Below, piece by piece: positions 50,244-59,538 of a stretch of DNA of 64,000 nucleotides; within the stretch, counting starts at the first letter, position 1; each line of letters opens with the position of its first letter. The notes beneath the pieces were generated by a model. It worked only from the letters and a program-made list of their open reading frames with translations. It did not search any database and was not told the origin of the DNA. The DNA comes from Glaciecola sp048820975 (GTDB lineage: Bacteria; Pseudomonadota; Gammaproteobacteria; Enterobacterales; Alteromonadaceae): the NCBI RefSeq assembly GCF_048820975.1, contig NZ_JBMEUF010000002.1, positions 124,001 to 188,000 on the forward strand, read 5' to 3'. Position numbers and translations under genes: made by a program.

Positions 50244-52967
50244 TTAAAATAATTCTTCTAACTCAGGTTCTTGCTGTTCATTCTCTTCTATCGGTAATTC
50301 TAAAGAATTTTGTAACACAAAAGTAGTTGGCTCAGTACCTTTTATAAAATACTCAAACATAGATGATGCATCGGTACGCCTAGTTAGCTTGCCAGTTGCT
50401 CTATCTATTCTAACTCGAACAATGTTGTCTGGTATCGCTTTAGCGCCTTGTTCTACGTCAGCCAAAACATCTTGCATGAAGTAAATCCACGCAGGTTGTG
50501 CGGCTTTAGCGCCATCTTCGGCACCAATCAAACCATTTCCAATCCAGTTAAATTTCTTCGGCTTTTTGTTCACAATATTTTGATTACGAGTAGCTCTCCC
50601 CAATTGACGCACGTTGTCATCAAAGCCTACCCAAGATGTTGCAACTAAATCAGGTGCAAAGCCACTAAACCATGTGTCACGAGAATCGTTCGTTGTACCG
50701 GTTTTCCCGCCGATGTCAGTTCGCTGCAAAATATTTCTTGCACGCCAACCCGTTCCCAACCAATACGTTTTATTGTTCCAATTACCGTTAGCACGCACCG
50801 CCGTTCGCATCATATCGGCTATAAGAAAGGCGGTTTGCTCTGAAATTACACGAGGTGCCGACTTCATTGGGCCAAGTTTCGCCTGCGTATCCTCCAGCTC
50901 GCTTTCAGCTGCTGTACTTTGGTCAAACTGAGCCGCCAACATTGCTTCAAGGTCTATTGATTCTGTCCCTTCATTGTTGGCCTTGTTCTCGCTTGCGACT
51001 TTATGCCCTTTGCGATCGAGCCCTTCACATGGATCACAGGCATATAGTGGGTCAGCCTGCCAAACAAGCTCACCTGTAGCGGTTTCAATACGCTGAACAA
51101 AATAAGGTCTTATGCCATATCCACCATTAGCAATACTGGCTAAGGCTGTAGCCACTTCAATGGGTGTATGGGCTCCCGATCCAAGCGACATAGTTTCATC
51201 TAATGGAATATCATCACGCTCAAATCCGAACTTACTTAAATAATCTTTCGCATTTCTTAAACCTACACCTCGAAGTAATCTAACTGACACTACGTTTTTA
51301 GATTTACCTAATGCCACTCGCATACGAATGGGTCCATCGTATATGGCTGGTGAATTTTGTGGACGCCAAGCAACGCCTGATGACGCATCCCATTGATTAA
51401 TTGGCGCATCATTTATAATAGAAGCCACGGTGTAACCGTTATCAAGTGCTGAAGCATATATAAACGGTTTAATATTCGACCCCACTTGGCGTTTTGCTTG
51501 CGTGGCTCGGTTAAATTGGCTGTGATAGAAGCTATAGCCCCCCACTACTGCTTCAACGGCTCCATCGAATGGATTTAAAGCAACGAAAGCACTTGATGCA
51601 TCGGGAAATTGCGATAGCTGCCATGCACCTTTATCCTCATTATAACGCACATATACCGCCATACCCTCTTGTACAATATCAGAGGCTTCTTTCGGATCTG
51701 GACCTTGAGCTTGGTCGCTAATATAAGGGCGCGCCCAATCTAAACCGTCCCACTCAATATCAAGTGTTTCATTTGTAGCCGTAAGCACTGTGATACTTTG
51801 CTCTTTAACACGAAGCACGGCGGCAGGAATAAGGCGGCCTATTATTTCTATTGATTGTAAACGCTTAAGTAACTCATCGGGCTCAGGCTGTGCAAACTCT
51901 CCCTGCATTTCTACAATTTCACTTGCCTGTGCTGGGCTCAACGGTAAATCATATCCTTTCTTTTCCAGAGCTTGAGCATCAAGAGGCGTCCAAATTTTTT
52001 CTAATGGCCCTCGAAAGCCGTGCCGTTCATCGTAGTCGTGAAGGTTACGCACAAGCGCTTTTTGCGCGGCTATTTGCTTGTTAGAAATGGCGCTGGTATA
52101 CACCTTAAATCCACTCGTTTCGGCAATTTCTTTACCGTATATAGAAACCATCTCACTGTAGGCGATGTCAGCTAAGTAGGGTGCGTCTAAATCAATTTCA
52201 GCACCATGTTTTTTAGCCGTAACTGGCGCACTTGCGGCTTCATCAAACTGTTCTCGAGTAATGTAACCCTCATCAAGCATACGCAGCAAAACAATGCGTC
52301 TTCGTTCTACGGATAAATCTGGGCGGGTAATAGGGTTCAATACTGACGGACGCTGGGGTAAACCAGCCAGTGTCGCTATTTGTGCTAAATTGAGTTCTTG
52401 CAAACTTTTACCGTAATAGACCTGTGCGGCGGCCCCCACACCAAAAGAGCGATGGCCTAACTCAACCTTATTCAGGTATAGCTCAAGAATTTCCTCTTTA
52501 CTTAATTCTTGTTCCATTTTAAGCGCTATGAATACCTCTTTGATTTTTCGAGAGTATTCTTTTTTTCGGGTCAATCCAAAAAAACCACGAGCCAACTGCA
52601 TGGTCAAAGTACTTGCACCTTGGCCTTTTTCTCCCGTAATCACCAAATTCATTACTGCGCGCATTACACCAATTGGGTCTACACCCACATGATCATAAAA
52701 TCGGCTATCTTCGGTAGCAATCAAAGCCTGAACCAAGGTCTCGGGGACTTCATCTAAGGAAACGGGTATTCTTCGTTTTACACCATATTGGGAAATCAAT
52801 TTCCCATCTTGAGTATAAATTCGCATAGGCGTTTGCAGTTGTACATCACGTAGTACATCAACACTAGGAAGGTCGTCTTTAAAGTAATAATACATCCCAA
52901 CAACAGATGCTATACCAATAAGCGTACCTACAATAAAAATAATAATCAGGAATTTTAGAAACTTCAC
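50244..52967 (-). CDS. mrcA: Penicillin-binding protein 1A
   Basis: A bifunctional peptidoglycan glycosyltransferase/transpeptidase anchored in the inner membrane, 907 aa. The N-terminal membrane helix is followed by the transglycosylase domain with EDSRFYDHVG, GQGASTLTMQLARGFFG and SKEEILELYLNKVELG. An OB-like insert lies near the middle. The transpeptidase motifs are SNIKPF (SxxK), SKN and GKTGTTNDSRD (KTG). An insert near 640-660 contains CDPC. It is divergent from pilM (140 bp), the usual pairing in gammaproteobacteria. Confidence 0.95.
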   Translation of the reverse strand: MKFLKFLIIIFIVGTLIGIASVVGMYYYFKDDLPSVDVLRDVQLQTPMRIYTQDGKLISQYGVKRRIPVSLDEVPETLVQALIATEDSRFYDHVGVDPIGVMRAVMNLVITGEKGQGASTLTMQLARGFFGLTRKKEYSRKIKEVFIALKMEQELSKEEILELYLNKVELGHRSFGVGAAAQVYYGKSLQELNLAQIATLAGLPQRPSVLNPITRPDLSVERRRIVLLRMLDEGYITREQFDEAASAPVTAKKHGAEIDLDAPYLADIAYSEMVSIYGKEIAETSGFKVYTSAISNKQIAAQKALVRNLHDYDERHGFRGPLEKIWTPLDAQALEKKGYDLPLSPAQASEIVEMQGEFAQPEPDELLKRLQSIEIIGRLIPAAVLRVKEQSITVLTATNETLDIEWDGLDWARPYISDQAQGPDPKEASDIVQEGMAVYVRYNEDKGAWQLSQFPDASSAFVALNPFDGAVEAVVGGYSFYHSQFNRATQAKRQVGSNIKPFIYASALDNGYTVASIINDAPINQWDASSGVAWRPQNSPAIYDGPIRMRVALGKSKNVVSVRLLRGVGLRNAKDYLSKFGFERDDIPLDETMSLGSGAHTPIEVATALASIANGGYGIRPYFVQRIETATGELVWQADPLYACDPCEGLDRKGHKVASENKANNEGTESIDLEAMLAAQFDQSTAAESELEDTQAKLGPMKSAPRVISEQTAFLIADMMRTAVRANGNWNNKTYWLGTGWRARNILQRTDIGGKTGTTNDSRDTWFSGFAPDLVATSWVGFDDNVRQLGRATRNQNIVNKKPKKFNWIGNGLIGAEDGAKAAQPAWIYFMQDVLADVEQGAKAIPDNIVRVRIDRATGKLTRRTDASSMFEYFIKGTEPTTFVLQNSLELPIEENEQQEPELEELF

Positions 52968-53107
52968 AGGTGTTCTAGATCTCAGTAAAAAAAGAAAAAA
53001 CTACTTAAATTTTATACGTATGTGTCGTTAACAGAAACATACCACAATAAATATCTCAGTATTATGTGCGGCATATGATACTGGAAACCACATTAGGCTA
53101 CCATGAT

Positions 53108-54178
53108 ATGAAGTCGCTTTTTTCAAAAAAGGCAAAAACAACAATTGGTTTAGACATTGGCACGAAGTATGTGAAAGCCGTTAGCTTAGATCTAACAGAC
53201 ACACACACCGCTGTTACGGGTTTCGCGTGCGAGCCCATTATAGGCACTGCATTTGCTGAGCGAGATTTAAAAGATTTTGACGCGGTAAGTAAAGCCCTTA
53301 AAAAAGTAAAGCTAGCGCTTAAATCAAATAATAAAGCTTGCGCGCTTGCCGTTTCGGGATCATCCGTTATTAGCAAACTCGTTTACATGGAGCCTGACCA
53401 ATCTGACTTCGAACTTGAAGGTCAAATTGAATTAGAAGCCGATAGCCTCATACCTTATCCATTAAGTGAAGTGTATTTGGATTTTCAGGAATTAAGAGTA
53501 AGCGAAAGCCACGCTGGAAAAGTAGAAGTATTGCTAAGCGCGGCACACAGAGATTTGGTTGATAGCCGCATTACCGTTGTGCGTGAAGCCCCGTTTGACC
53601 CTGTAATTATAGATATTGAGTCAAATGCCTTAGGTGATGCGTTTCTTAATTATCGCCCTAAAGACGCCAGCCCGCACGATATACTTTGCTGCGTAAATGT
53701 AGGCGCAAGTTTATTGCAACTTTCAGTTACCCAAGGAAATGAAGTTATTTATGCAAAAGAACATGCTTTTGGATTAAATAAACTCATCCAAGACTTGTCA
53801 CTCATATATGGTATTGACGTACCCGAAGTAGAGGCACAAATAGCAAACAACCTTGCCCCTAAAGAATGGTTCGTTGAGTCAGTAGCTAGCTTTTACGCCA
53901 GTTTACAACAACATATTCAGCGCTCATTGCAAATGTACGCTGCCACTACTCACAAGCCCATGCCAAGCACAATTTATATTGCAGGCGGCTTAGCGCGTTT
54001 ACCAAATATATGCCTAGAACTTGAAAAAGAACTTTCAATAGATGTGAAGTTATTTAACCCATTTAAGGGTATAGAAATTGAAAATGACCTAAACGAAGAA
54101 CAACTGGCCAGCATGGGGCCGCAACTAGCCATTGCATTTGGACTTGCTACAAGGACGCTTGAAACATGGCAAAAATAA
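53108..54178 (+). CDS. pilM: Type IV pilus assembly protein PilM
   Basis: PilM is the cytoplasmic actin-like ATPase of the type IV pilus alignment complex. The 356-aa chain starts KSLFSKKAKTTIGLDIGTKYVKAVSL, shows ALAVSGSSVISKLVYM and IYIAGGLARLPN, and has an ATP-binding fold. The frame extends to 53066, but ATG 53108 matches the family N-terminus. The pilN start overlaps its end by 13 nt. Confidence 0.95.
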   Translation: MKSLFSKKAKTTIGLDIGTKYVKAVSLDLTDTHTAVTGFACEPIIGTAFAERDLKDFDAVSKALKKVKLALKSNNKACALAVSGSSVISKLVYMEPDQSDFELEGQIELEADSLIPYPLSEVYLDFQELRVSESHAGKVEVLLSAAHRDLVDSRITVVREAPFDPVIIDIESNALGDAFLNYRPKDASPHDILCCVNVGASLLQLSVTQGNEVIYAKEHAFGLNKLIQDLSLIYGIDVPEVEAQIANNLAPKEWFVESVASFYASLQQHIQRSLQMYAATTHKPMPSTIYIAGGLARLPNICLELEKELSIDVKLFNPFKGIEIENDLNEEQLASMGPQLAIAFGLATRTLETWQK

Positions 54179-54750
54179 ATCTACTACCTTGGCGAGAGAG
54201 CCTAAGACAAACACAGAAAAAGCGCTACATAGGCTCGCTGATTGCGGTATCAGTTGCGGTTTTGGCGGTATTTTGGATAGCGGGACAAGTATTTGACCAG
54301 CAAATTCGAAATCAAAACTCTAGAAACAACTATTTGAAACAGCAAATAGAAGTACTCGATCGTCAAATTGCGCAAATTCAAGAAATCAATACCGCCAAAG
54401 AAGCCATTAGCATTCGTATGTCGCTCATTAAGCAATTGCAAATTAGCCGAAACCTTACCCCTATTATTTTTGACGAGTTAGCGAATATTGTGCCTACGGG
54501 CGTATCGTTTAACAAAATGAGTCGAATGGACAACGAAATTAAAATTATAGGCACAAGTGAATCCAACAATCGCTTATCAAGTTTCATGCGCGCATTAGAG
54601 GACTCAAAAGTATTTATTGATCCGGTTCTTTCATCAATTGTGGCTGACAAATCAGGCAGCAATGCTATGAGTGATTACGAACTCACCTTTTCTATTTCAC
54701 CTTTGTATGGCCCGGTTGAAGTAGCAAGCCAGCCAGAAAACACAAGGTAG
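54166..54750 (+). CDS. pilN: Type IV pilus assembly protein PilN
   Basis: Inner-membrane component of the alignment complex. The 194-aa chain begins MAKINLLPWRE, the motif that binds PilM, then one membrane helix (about 22-42) and a periplasmic coiled coil and ferredoxin-like domain. It overlaps pilM. Confidence 0.95.
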   Translation: MAKINLLPWRESLRQTQKKRYIGSLIAVSVAVLAVFWIAGQVFDQQIRNQNSRNNYLKQQIEVLDRQIAQIQEINTAKEAISIRMSLIKQLQISRNLTPIIFDELANIVPTGVSFNKMSRMDNEIKIIGTSESNNRLSSFMRALEDSKVFIDPVLSSIVADKSGSNAMSDYELTFSISPLYGPVEVASQPENTR

Positions 54751-54755
54751 TCAGT

Positions 54756-55349
54756 ATGAATTTTGACTTTAACAAACTGAAAGAGATTAATGAGCTAGAT
54801 TTTGAGCAAGTGGCTATTTGGCCTCGCGAAATTAAAATTGTTGTAGGCCTTGTTTGCGCTTTGATTGTTTCGGGCGTGTGTTACTACGCAATTATTTCAA
54901 GCAAGATTCCTTTGCTTGCCAGCGCTAATAATGAAGAAGTGCAATTGCGCCAAACCTTTGAAGCTAAATATAGAGTTGCCGTTAATTTAAAAGCTTACGA
55001 AGAACAGCTTAGCCGCATTAAGAAAGATTTTTCTTCTATGCTCAAGTCGCTTCCCACGAGCAACGAAACCCCCGGCTTACTTGATGACGTTACCTTTGTT
55101 GGTACTGATGCAGGGCTGTCTTTTAAACTTTTAAACTGGCAAAACGAAATTCCAAAAGAGTTTTACACCGAACTGCCGATACAGTTAGAAGTGAGCGGAA
55201 ATTATCATGAGTTTGGTCAGTTTGCGTCGAATGTCGCCAACTTGCCTAGGATTGTCACCTTACACGATTTTGATATTAGCATGAAAGATGAGCAGTTAAT
55301 GCTGCGCATGCAAGCTAAGACTTATCGCGCAGAAAACACGGAGCAATGA
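54756..55349 (+). CDS. pilO: Type IV pilus assembly protein PilO
   Basis: The heterodimer partner of PilN: 197 aa, a single membrane helix (about 28-46, VVGLVCALIVSGVCYYAII), then a coiled coil and a pseudopilin-like fold with SMLKSLPTSNETPGLLDD. It overlaps pilP by 4 nt. Confidence 0.95.
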   Translation: MNFDFNKLKEINELDFEQVAIWPREIKIVVGLVCALIVSGVCYYAIISSKIPLLASANNEEVQLRQTFEAKYRVAVNLKAYEEQLSRIKKDFSSMLKSLPTSNETPGLLDDVTFVGTDAGLSFKLLNWQNEIPKEFYTELPIQLEVSGNYHEFGQFASNVANLPRIVTLHDFDISMKDEQLMLRMQAKTYRAENTEQ

Positions 55350-55888
55350 TCGTGAGAGTTGTAGTTATAGCGGTTTTATCACTTTTGCTTAGTGCCTGTG
55401 GCTCTAACATTGATGACTTAATTTTGTATACACAGCAAGTAAGAGCAAATACTCAAGTGAGTATAGAACCATACCCTGAGTTTAAAGCTTTACCTAACGT
55501 AAGTTACGGGGCGGCCGATTTAAGAAGTCCGTTTCAACGCTCTATTCGCGCCGCAAATGAAGCGCCCGAACAGCAGCAAACGAACTGTCCACAAATAAAT
55601 TTGAATAGGCCAAAACAGGGACTCGAAAAATACGGGCTTGATGCCCTAACCATGACAGGGGTGTTTACTAGCAATGGAAGAAAATATGCACTAATTAGCG
55701 CCAATGATGGCAGTTTGCACAAAGTTACTCGAAACAGTTATTTAGGGTTATTCCACGGTCGCGTTAAGCAGATTACGAATAAAGAAATTTTGATCACAGA
55801 AATGCTACCTGATGGCGCAGGATGCTATAAGAGCAAAGATACCACATTAATCATGTCGTCTTTGTTAGGGGAAAGAAACGATGTCTAA
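55346..55888 (+). CDS. pilP: Type IV pilus assembly lipoprotein PilP
   Basis: PilP is the inner-membrane lipoprotein that links PilN/PilO to the PilQ secretin. The 180-aa chain has a lipobox LLLSACGS near the start and the C-terminal HR-domain with KYALISANDGSLHKV. It overlaps pilQ by 8 nt. Confidence 0.95.
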   Translation: MIVRVVVIAVLSLLLSACGSNIDDLILYTQQVRANTQVSIEPYPEFKALPNVSYGAADLRSPFQRSIRAANEAPEQQQTNCPQINLNRPKQGLEKYGLDALTMTGVFTSNGRKYALISANDGSLHKVTRNSYLGLFHGRVKQITNKEILITEMLPDGAGCYKSKDTTLIMSSLLGERNDV

Positions 55889-57638
55889 ACAGTATATATT
55901 TAACACCGAATTAAACACACGTAAGCCGCATTGGCTACTGCTGCTTGTGTTTGCTCTGAGCGTCCTGACTTTTGGTGTAGTTGCCAAGCAAGACAAAGTA
56001 GACTTTGTTGATCCTAGCGGGGTAACAGAATCAACATTGTCGTACCAATTGTCGGCCATTGATTTTAATCGCGACGCTTCTGGTGCCAATATTATAATTG
56101 ACTTTGAATCGGGACACCCATCGGTTTCTTATATTGAAGCTGAGGGAAAATTAAATATAAGTTTTGATAAAACACAATTAAATGATGACCAATACGTAGA
56201 AATAGATGTAAGCCAGTTCGGCACCTTTGTAAATAAACTCGAGACCTTTCAAGAAGGTGACACTAGCCGCCTAGAAGTAAAGTATTCTGGCGTGGTAAAG
56301 GTGAAGAAAAGCGCACAAGATAATCAAGTCATTATTTCACTTAGCCCTCTTAGCAAGGAACAAGTGAAAGACAGCCAAGGCAGCATCTATACAGGTAAAC
56401 CTATAAGCCTAGACTTTCAAGATGTTCCTGTTCGCCAAGTACTGCAAATTATTGCTCAAGTAAATGGTTTTAATTTGGTTACCACCGACACCGTAAGTGG
56501 CAACGTTACTATTAGCTTAAGCGGAGTCCCTTGGGACCAAGCCCTAGACATGATTTTAAAAATTAGGGGGTTAGACCAACGCCTAGAAGGCAATATTTTA
56601 TTGATTGCGCCTAGCGAAGAATTGGCCGCAAGGGAAGCCCAAGTTCTGCAATCTAAACAACAGGTCCAAAACCTAGCAGACTTAGTTTCTGCCAATATTG
56701 CAATTAACTATGCCAAAGCGCTTCCTATGTCTGAGATTCTGCAATCGCCCCAAGGTGGAATATTATCTCCCCGCGGCAGCGTAAGTGTAGATGAACGTAC
56801 AAATACTTTGCTTATTCGTGATACCCAGGCATCAATAGATGAAGCTAGAAAAATAATTAAGGCCCTTGATATTCCAGTGCGCCAAGTACTTATTGAATCA
56901 AGAATGGTAACGGTTCGTGACAACGTAGATGAACAACTAGGGGTGCGCTGGGGATTCACTAGCAACTCAGCTGATGGAGCAACATCGGGAAGCCTTGAAG
57001 GTGCTGATATTACTAACGGTGGCTTGGTGCCCTCAGACATAAGTGAACGATTAAACGTAAATTTACCCGTAAGTAATCCGGCAGGCAGAATAGGCTTTCA
57101 GATTGCAAGTTTAGTCGATGGCAATATTCTAGATTTGGAGTTAAGTGCTTTAGAATCGGAAAATAAGGGTGAAATTATAGCTAGCCCGCGCATAACCGTA
57201 GCTAATCAGCAAGAAGCATACATTGAGCAAGGTACTGAAATACCATACGTGCAAGCAACTTCTAGCGGAGCAACTTCTGTAGAATTTAAAAAGGCGGTGT
57301 TAAGTTTACGCGTTACGCCACACATTACGCCTGATAATCGCATTATTCTAAATTTAGTAGTGACTCAAGATACTCGCGGCGAAACTGTATCGACTTCAAC
57401 GGGCCCTGCTGTTGCTATTGATACTCAGGAAATTAGCACACAAGTATTGGTTGAAAATGGCGAAACCATAGTACTAGGTGGTATTTTTCAACAAATTAGT
57501 ACAAACGACGCAAGTAAAGTCCCTTTATTCGGTGATTTACCGGTGGTGGGTAAGTTATTTAGCACCACTTCAACCGTAGAAGAAAAGCGTGAACTGCTAA
57601 TATTCGTTACACCTAAAATAATTATGGCTAATATGTAA
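55881..57638 (+). CDS. pilQ: Type IV pilus secretin PilQ
   Basis: Outer-membrane secretin for pilus extrusion, 585 aa. It has an N-terminal signal sequence, one AMIN-like domain (about 50-160), the STN/N0 domain (PISLDFQDVPVRQVLQIIA), an N1 domain and the C-terminal secretin domain (LDIPVRQVLIESRMV ... IVLGGIFQQ ... VPLFGDLPVVGKLFS ... TPKII). It has a single AMIN domain, so it is shorter than the Pseudomonas homologue. It is the last gene of pilMNOPQ. Confidence 0.95.
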   Translation: MSKQYIFNTELNTRKPHWLLLLVFALSVLTFGVVAKQDKVDFVDPSGVTESTLSYQLSAIDFNRDASGANIIIDFESGHPSVSYIEAEGKLNISFDKTQLNDDQYVEIDVSQFGTFVNKLETFQEGDTSRLEVKYSGVVKVKKSAQDNQVIISLSPLSKEQVKDSQGSIYTGKPISLDFQDVPVRQVLQIIAQVNGFNLVTTDTVSGNVTISLSGVPWDQALDMILKIRGLDQRLEGNILLIAPSEELAAREAQVLQSKQQVQNLADLVSANIAINYAKALPMSEILQSPQGGILSPRGSVSVDERTNTLLIRDTQASIDEARKIIKALDIPVRQVLIESRMVTVRDNVDEQLGVRWGFTSNSADGATSGSLEGADITNGGLVPSDISERLNVNLPVSNPAGRIGFQIASLVDGNILDLELSALESENKGEIIASPRITVANQQEAYIEQGTEIPYVQATSSGATSVEFKKAVLSLRVTPHITPDNRIILNLVVTQDTRGETVSTSTGPAVAIDTQEISTQVLVENGETIVLGGIFQQISTNDASKVPLFGDLPVVGKLFSTTSTVEEKRELLIFVTPKIIMANM

Positions 57639-57673
57639 GCTAGCATTTTATGCTATATCACTGATAATTATGC

Positions 57674-57701
57674 AAAAAGGTCGCTCATGCGGCCTTTTTT
57701 T
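57674..57701 (+). terminator. Intrinsic terminator after pilQ
   Basis: AAAAAGGTCGC (57674-57684) pairs with GCGGCCTTTTT (57689-57699; one G-U pair) around the loop TCAT, followed by further T residues to 57701. It ends the pilMNOPQ transcript. Confidence 0.9.
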
Positions 57702-57733
57702 ATAATCCCCCAAAAGCAATTTGCTTACAGGGC

Positions 57734-57763
57734 TTGCAAATGTACTGTGATAATTGAGATAAT
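57734..57763 (+). promoter_or_regulatory. Probable promoter of the aroK operon
   Basis: TTGCAA (57734-57739) and GATAAT (57758-57763) are separated by 18 bp, after the pilQ terminator and before the aroK leader hairpins. Transcription would begin near 57770 and leave a leader of about 120 nt. Confidence 0.45.
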
Positions 57764-57799
57764 CCCGCGTCTCGATTTTAACGCGAGGAAGAAAACGCT

Positions 57800-57828
57800 C
57801 ATAACAGCTCCCGCCTGTTATGGTTTTT
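57800..57828 (+). terminator. Terminator-like hairpin in the aroK leader
   Basis: CATAACAG (57800-57807) pairs with CTGTTATG (57815-57822), followed by GTTTTT. It sits 64 bp before the aroK ATG and after the probable promoter, so it could attenuate the aroK-aroB-damX-dam transcript. An upstream CGCGT/ACGCG stem could compete with or support it. Confidence 0.55.
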
Positions 57829-57891
57829 GTTGGCCCAAAAATAAACGAATAGGCGCCAACACAACTAACAAAAGATGTGATTAAAACAAAT

Positions 57892-58407
57892 ATGGCAGAG
57901 AAACGTAACGTATTCCTTGTAGGGCCAATGGGCGCTGGTAAAAGTACCATAGGTCGACATCTCGCGGACGAACTGCACCTTGAATTTTTTGATTCAGACC
58001 AGGAAATAGAACGCAGAACGGGTGCTGATATTGCCTGGATCTTTGATTTAGAAGGTGAAGACGGCTTCCGTAAACGTGAAGAAACAATTATTCATGACCT
58101 AACCGACAAGCAAGGTATTGTTTTGGCTACCGGTGGCGGCTCAGTTGTTTCTAAAGCGGTTCGCAACAGATTGTCAGCAAGAGGAATTGTAGTATATCTT
58201 CAAACTACAATTGATAAACAAGTAGCAAGAACACAACGCGACAAACGTCGCCCATTGCTACAAAAAGATGATCCTGAAACAGTATTAACGTCATTAGCAG
58301 AAGAACGTAACCCTTTGTATGAAGAAGTTGCCGACTACGTAATAGATACTGACGAGCAAAGCGCTCGTGCTGTTGCCAATCAAATTATTAGCAAAATAGG
58401 TTTATAA
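57892..58407 (+). CDS. aroK: Shikimate kinase I
   Basis: AroK phosphorylates shikimate at the 3-hydroxyl. The 171-aa chain starts MAEKRNVFLVGPMGAGKSTIG (Walker A GPMGAGKS) with DSDQEIERRTG, the shikimate-binding ATGGGSVV and the lid RDKRRPLLQ. The frame extends to 57877, but ATG 57892 matches the E. coli N-terminus. aroB follows after 21 bp. Confidence 0.97.
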   Translation: MAEKRNVFLVGPMGAGKSTIGRHLADELHLEFFDSDQEIERRTGADIAWIFDLEGEDGFRKREETIIHDLTDKQGIVLATGGGSVVSKAVRNRLSARGIVVYLQTTIDKQVARTQRDKRRPLLQKDDPETVLTSLAEERNPLYEEVADYVIDTDEQSARAVANQIISKIGL

Positions 58408-58428
58408 TAACTGTAAAGGAATATTACT

Positions 58429-59502
58429 ATGCCAAGCATACAAGTTGACCTTGGTGAACGTAGTTACCCTATTGCAATAGAAGCCGGCAGCTTTAATGAA
58501 GCCGGCTTTTTGTTATCTGCAATAAAGGGCTCGCAAGTTGTAATTGTGAGTAATGACGTCGTTGCCCCGCTTTATCTTGAACAATTAAAATCACTATTAG
58601 CTGAATCCAATAAAACAATTCACACGGTGATACTACCTGACGGCGAATCGCATAAAACTTTAGCGAGTTTTGAGCAGGTTATGGGTCAACTTTTAGAGAA
58701 GAGGATTTCTAGAGATGCATGCCTAATTGCTTTAGGCGGTGGCGTAATTGGTGATTTAACAGGGTTTGTGGCAGCTTGTTATCAACGTGGCGTAGACTTC
58801 ATTCAAATTCCTACCACTTTGTTATCTCAAGTAGACTCTTCTGTAGGCGGAAAAACTGCGGTTAATCACCCGCTTGGAAAGAACATGATTGGTGCGTTTT
58901 ATCAGCCCAAAGCAGTGTTAATAGATCCCTTGAGCTTAAATACCCTAGCCGATGCGGAATTTGCAGCAGGCATGGCCGAAGTCATCAAATATGGCATTAT
59001 TTACGATGCTGATTTTTTCCAGTGGTTGGTAGATAATCAAGCGGGTATTGCGGCCAAACAGCAAGACCTACTAAGTCATATGATAGGGGTGTGCTGTCAA
59101 ATAAAAGCCGATATAGTGAACCAAGACGAAAAAGAACATGGCATTAGAGCTTTGCTTAATTTAGGCCATACTTTTGGCCACGCCATTGAAGCTGAAATGG
59201 GCTATGGTACTTGGCTACACGGTGAAGCGGTTGCCACTGGCATGGTGCTTGCTTGCAAGCTAGCTGTTATGCGCCAACAAATGCAAGTGTCAGAATTACG
59301 TCAGGTTGAGAAGTTACTAACATACTTCAATTTACCCATCAGTGGGCCTGAAAATATGCATGCTGAGCACTACATTTCACATATGCAGCGCGACAAAAAA
59401 GTATTGAGCGGCACCATGCGGTTTATCTTACCTAAAGGTATTGGAAATGCCCATGTTGTGAGCGATGTGACTCATCAGGAACTGAACGAGCTGCTTAATT
59501 AA
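58429..59502 (+). CDS. aroB: 3-dehydroquinate synthase
   Basis: AroB cyclises DAHP to 3-dehydroquinate using NAD+ and a metal. The 357-aa chain contains the NAD-binding motif ALGGGVIGDLTGFVAA, QIPTTLLSQVDSSVGGK, and metal-binding histidines in LNLGHTFGHAIE and the LHGEAVATGM segment. aroK-aroB-damX-dam is the classical operon order. Confidence 0.97.
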   Translation: MPSIQVDLGERSYPIAIEAGSFNEAGFLLSAIKGSQVVIVSNDVVAPLYLEQLKSLLAESNKTIHTVILPDGESHKTLASFEQVMGQLLEKRISRDACLIALGGGVIGDLTGFVAACYQRGVDFIQIPTTLLSQVDSSVGGKTAVNHPLGKNMIGAFYQPKAVLIDPLSLNTLADAEFAAGMAEVIKYGIIYDADFFQWLVDNQAGIAAKQQDLLSHMIGVCCQIKADIVNQDEKEHGIRALLNLGHTFGHAIEAEMGYGTWLHGEAVATGMVLACKLAVMRQQMQVSELRQVEKLLTYFNLPISGPENMHAEHYISHMQRDKKVLSGTMRFILPKGIGNAHVVSDVTHQELNELLN

Positions 59503-59538
59503 ATTAACCTATTAGCTCTTGAGCGGTATTAAAATATA

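Noticed and set aside
50614..50931. A 105-codon plus-strand frame opposite mrcA
   Set aside because: A shadow of the transpeptidase domain, without start signals.
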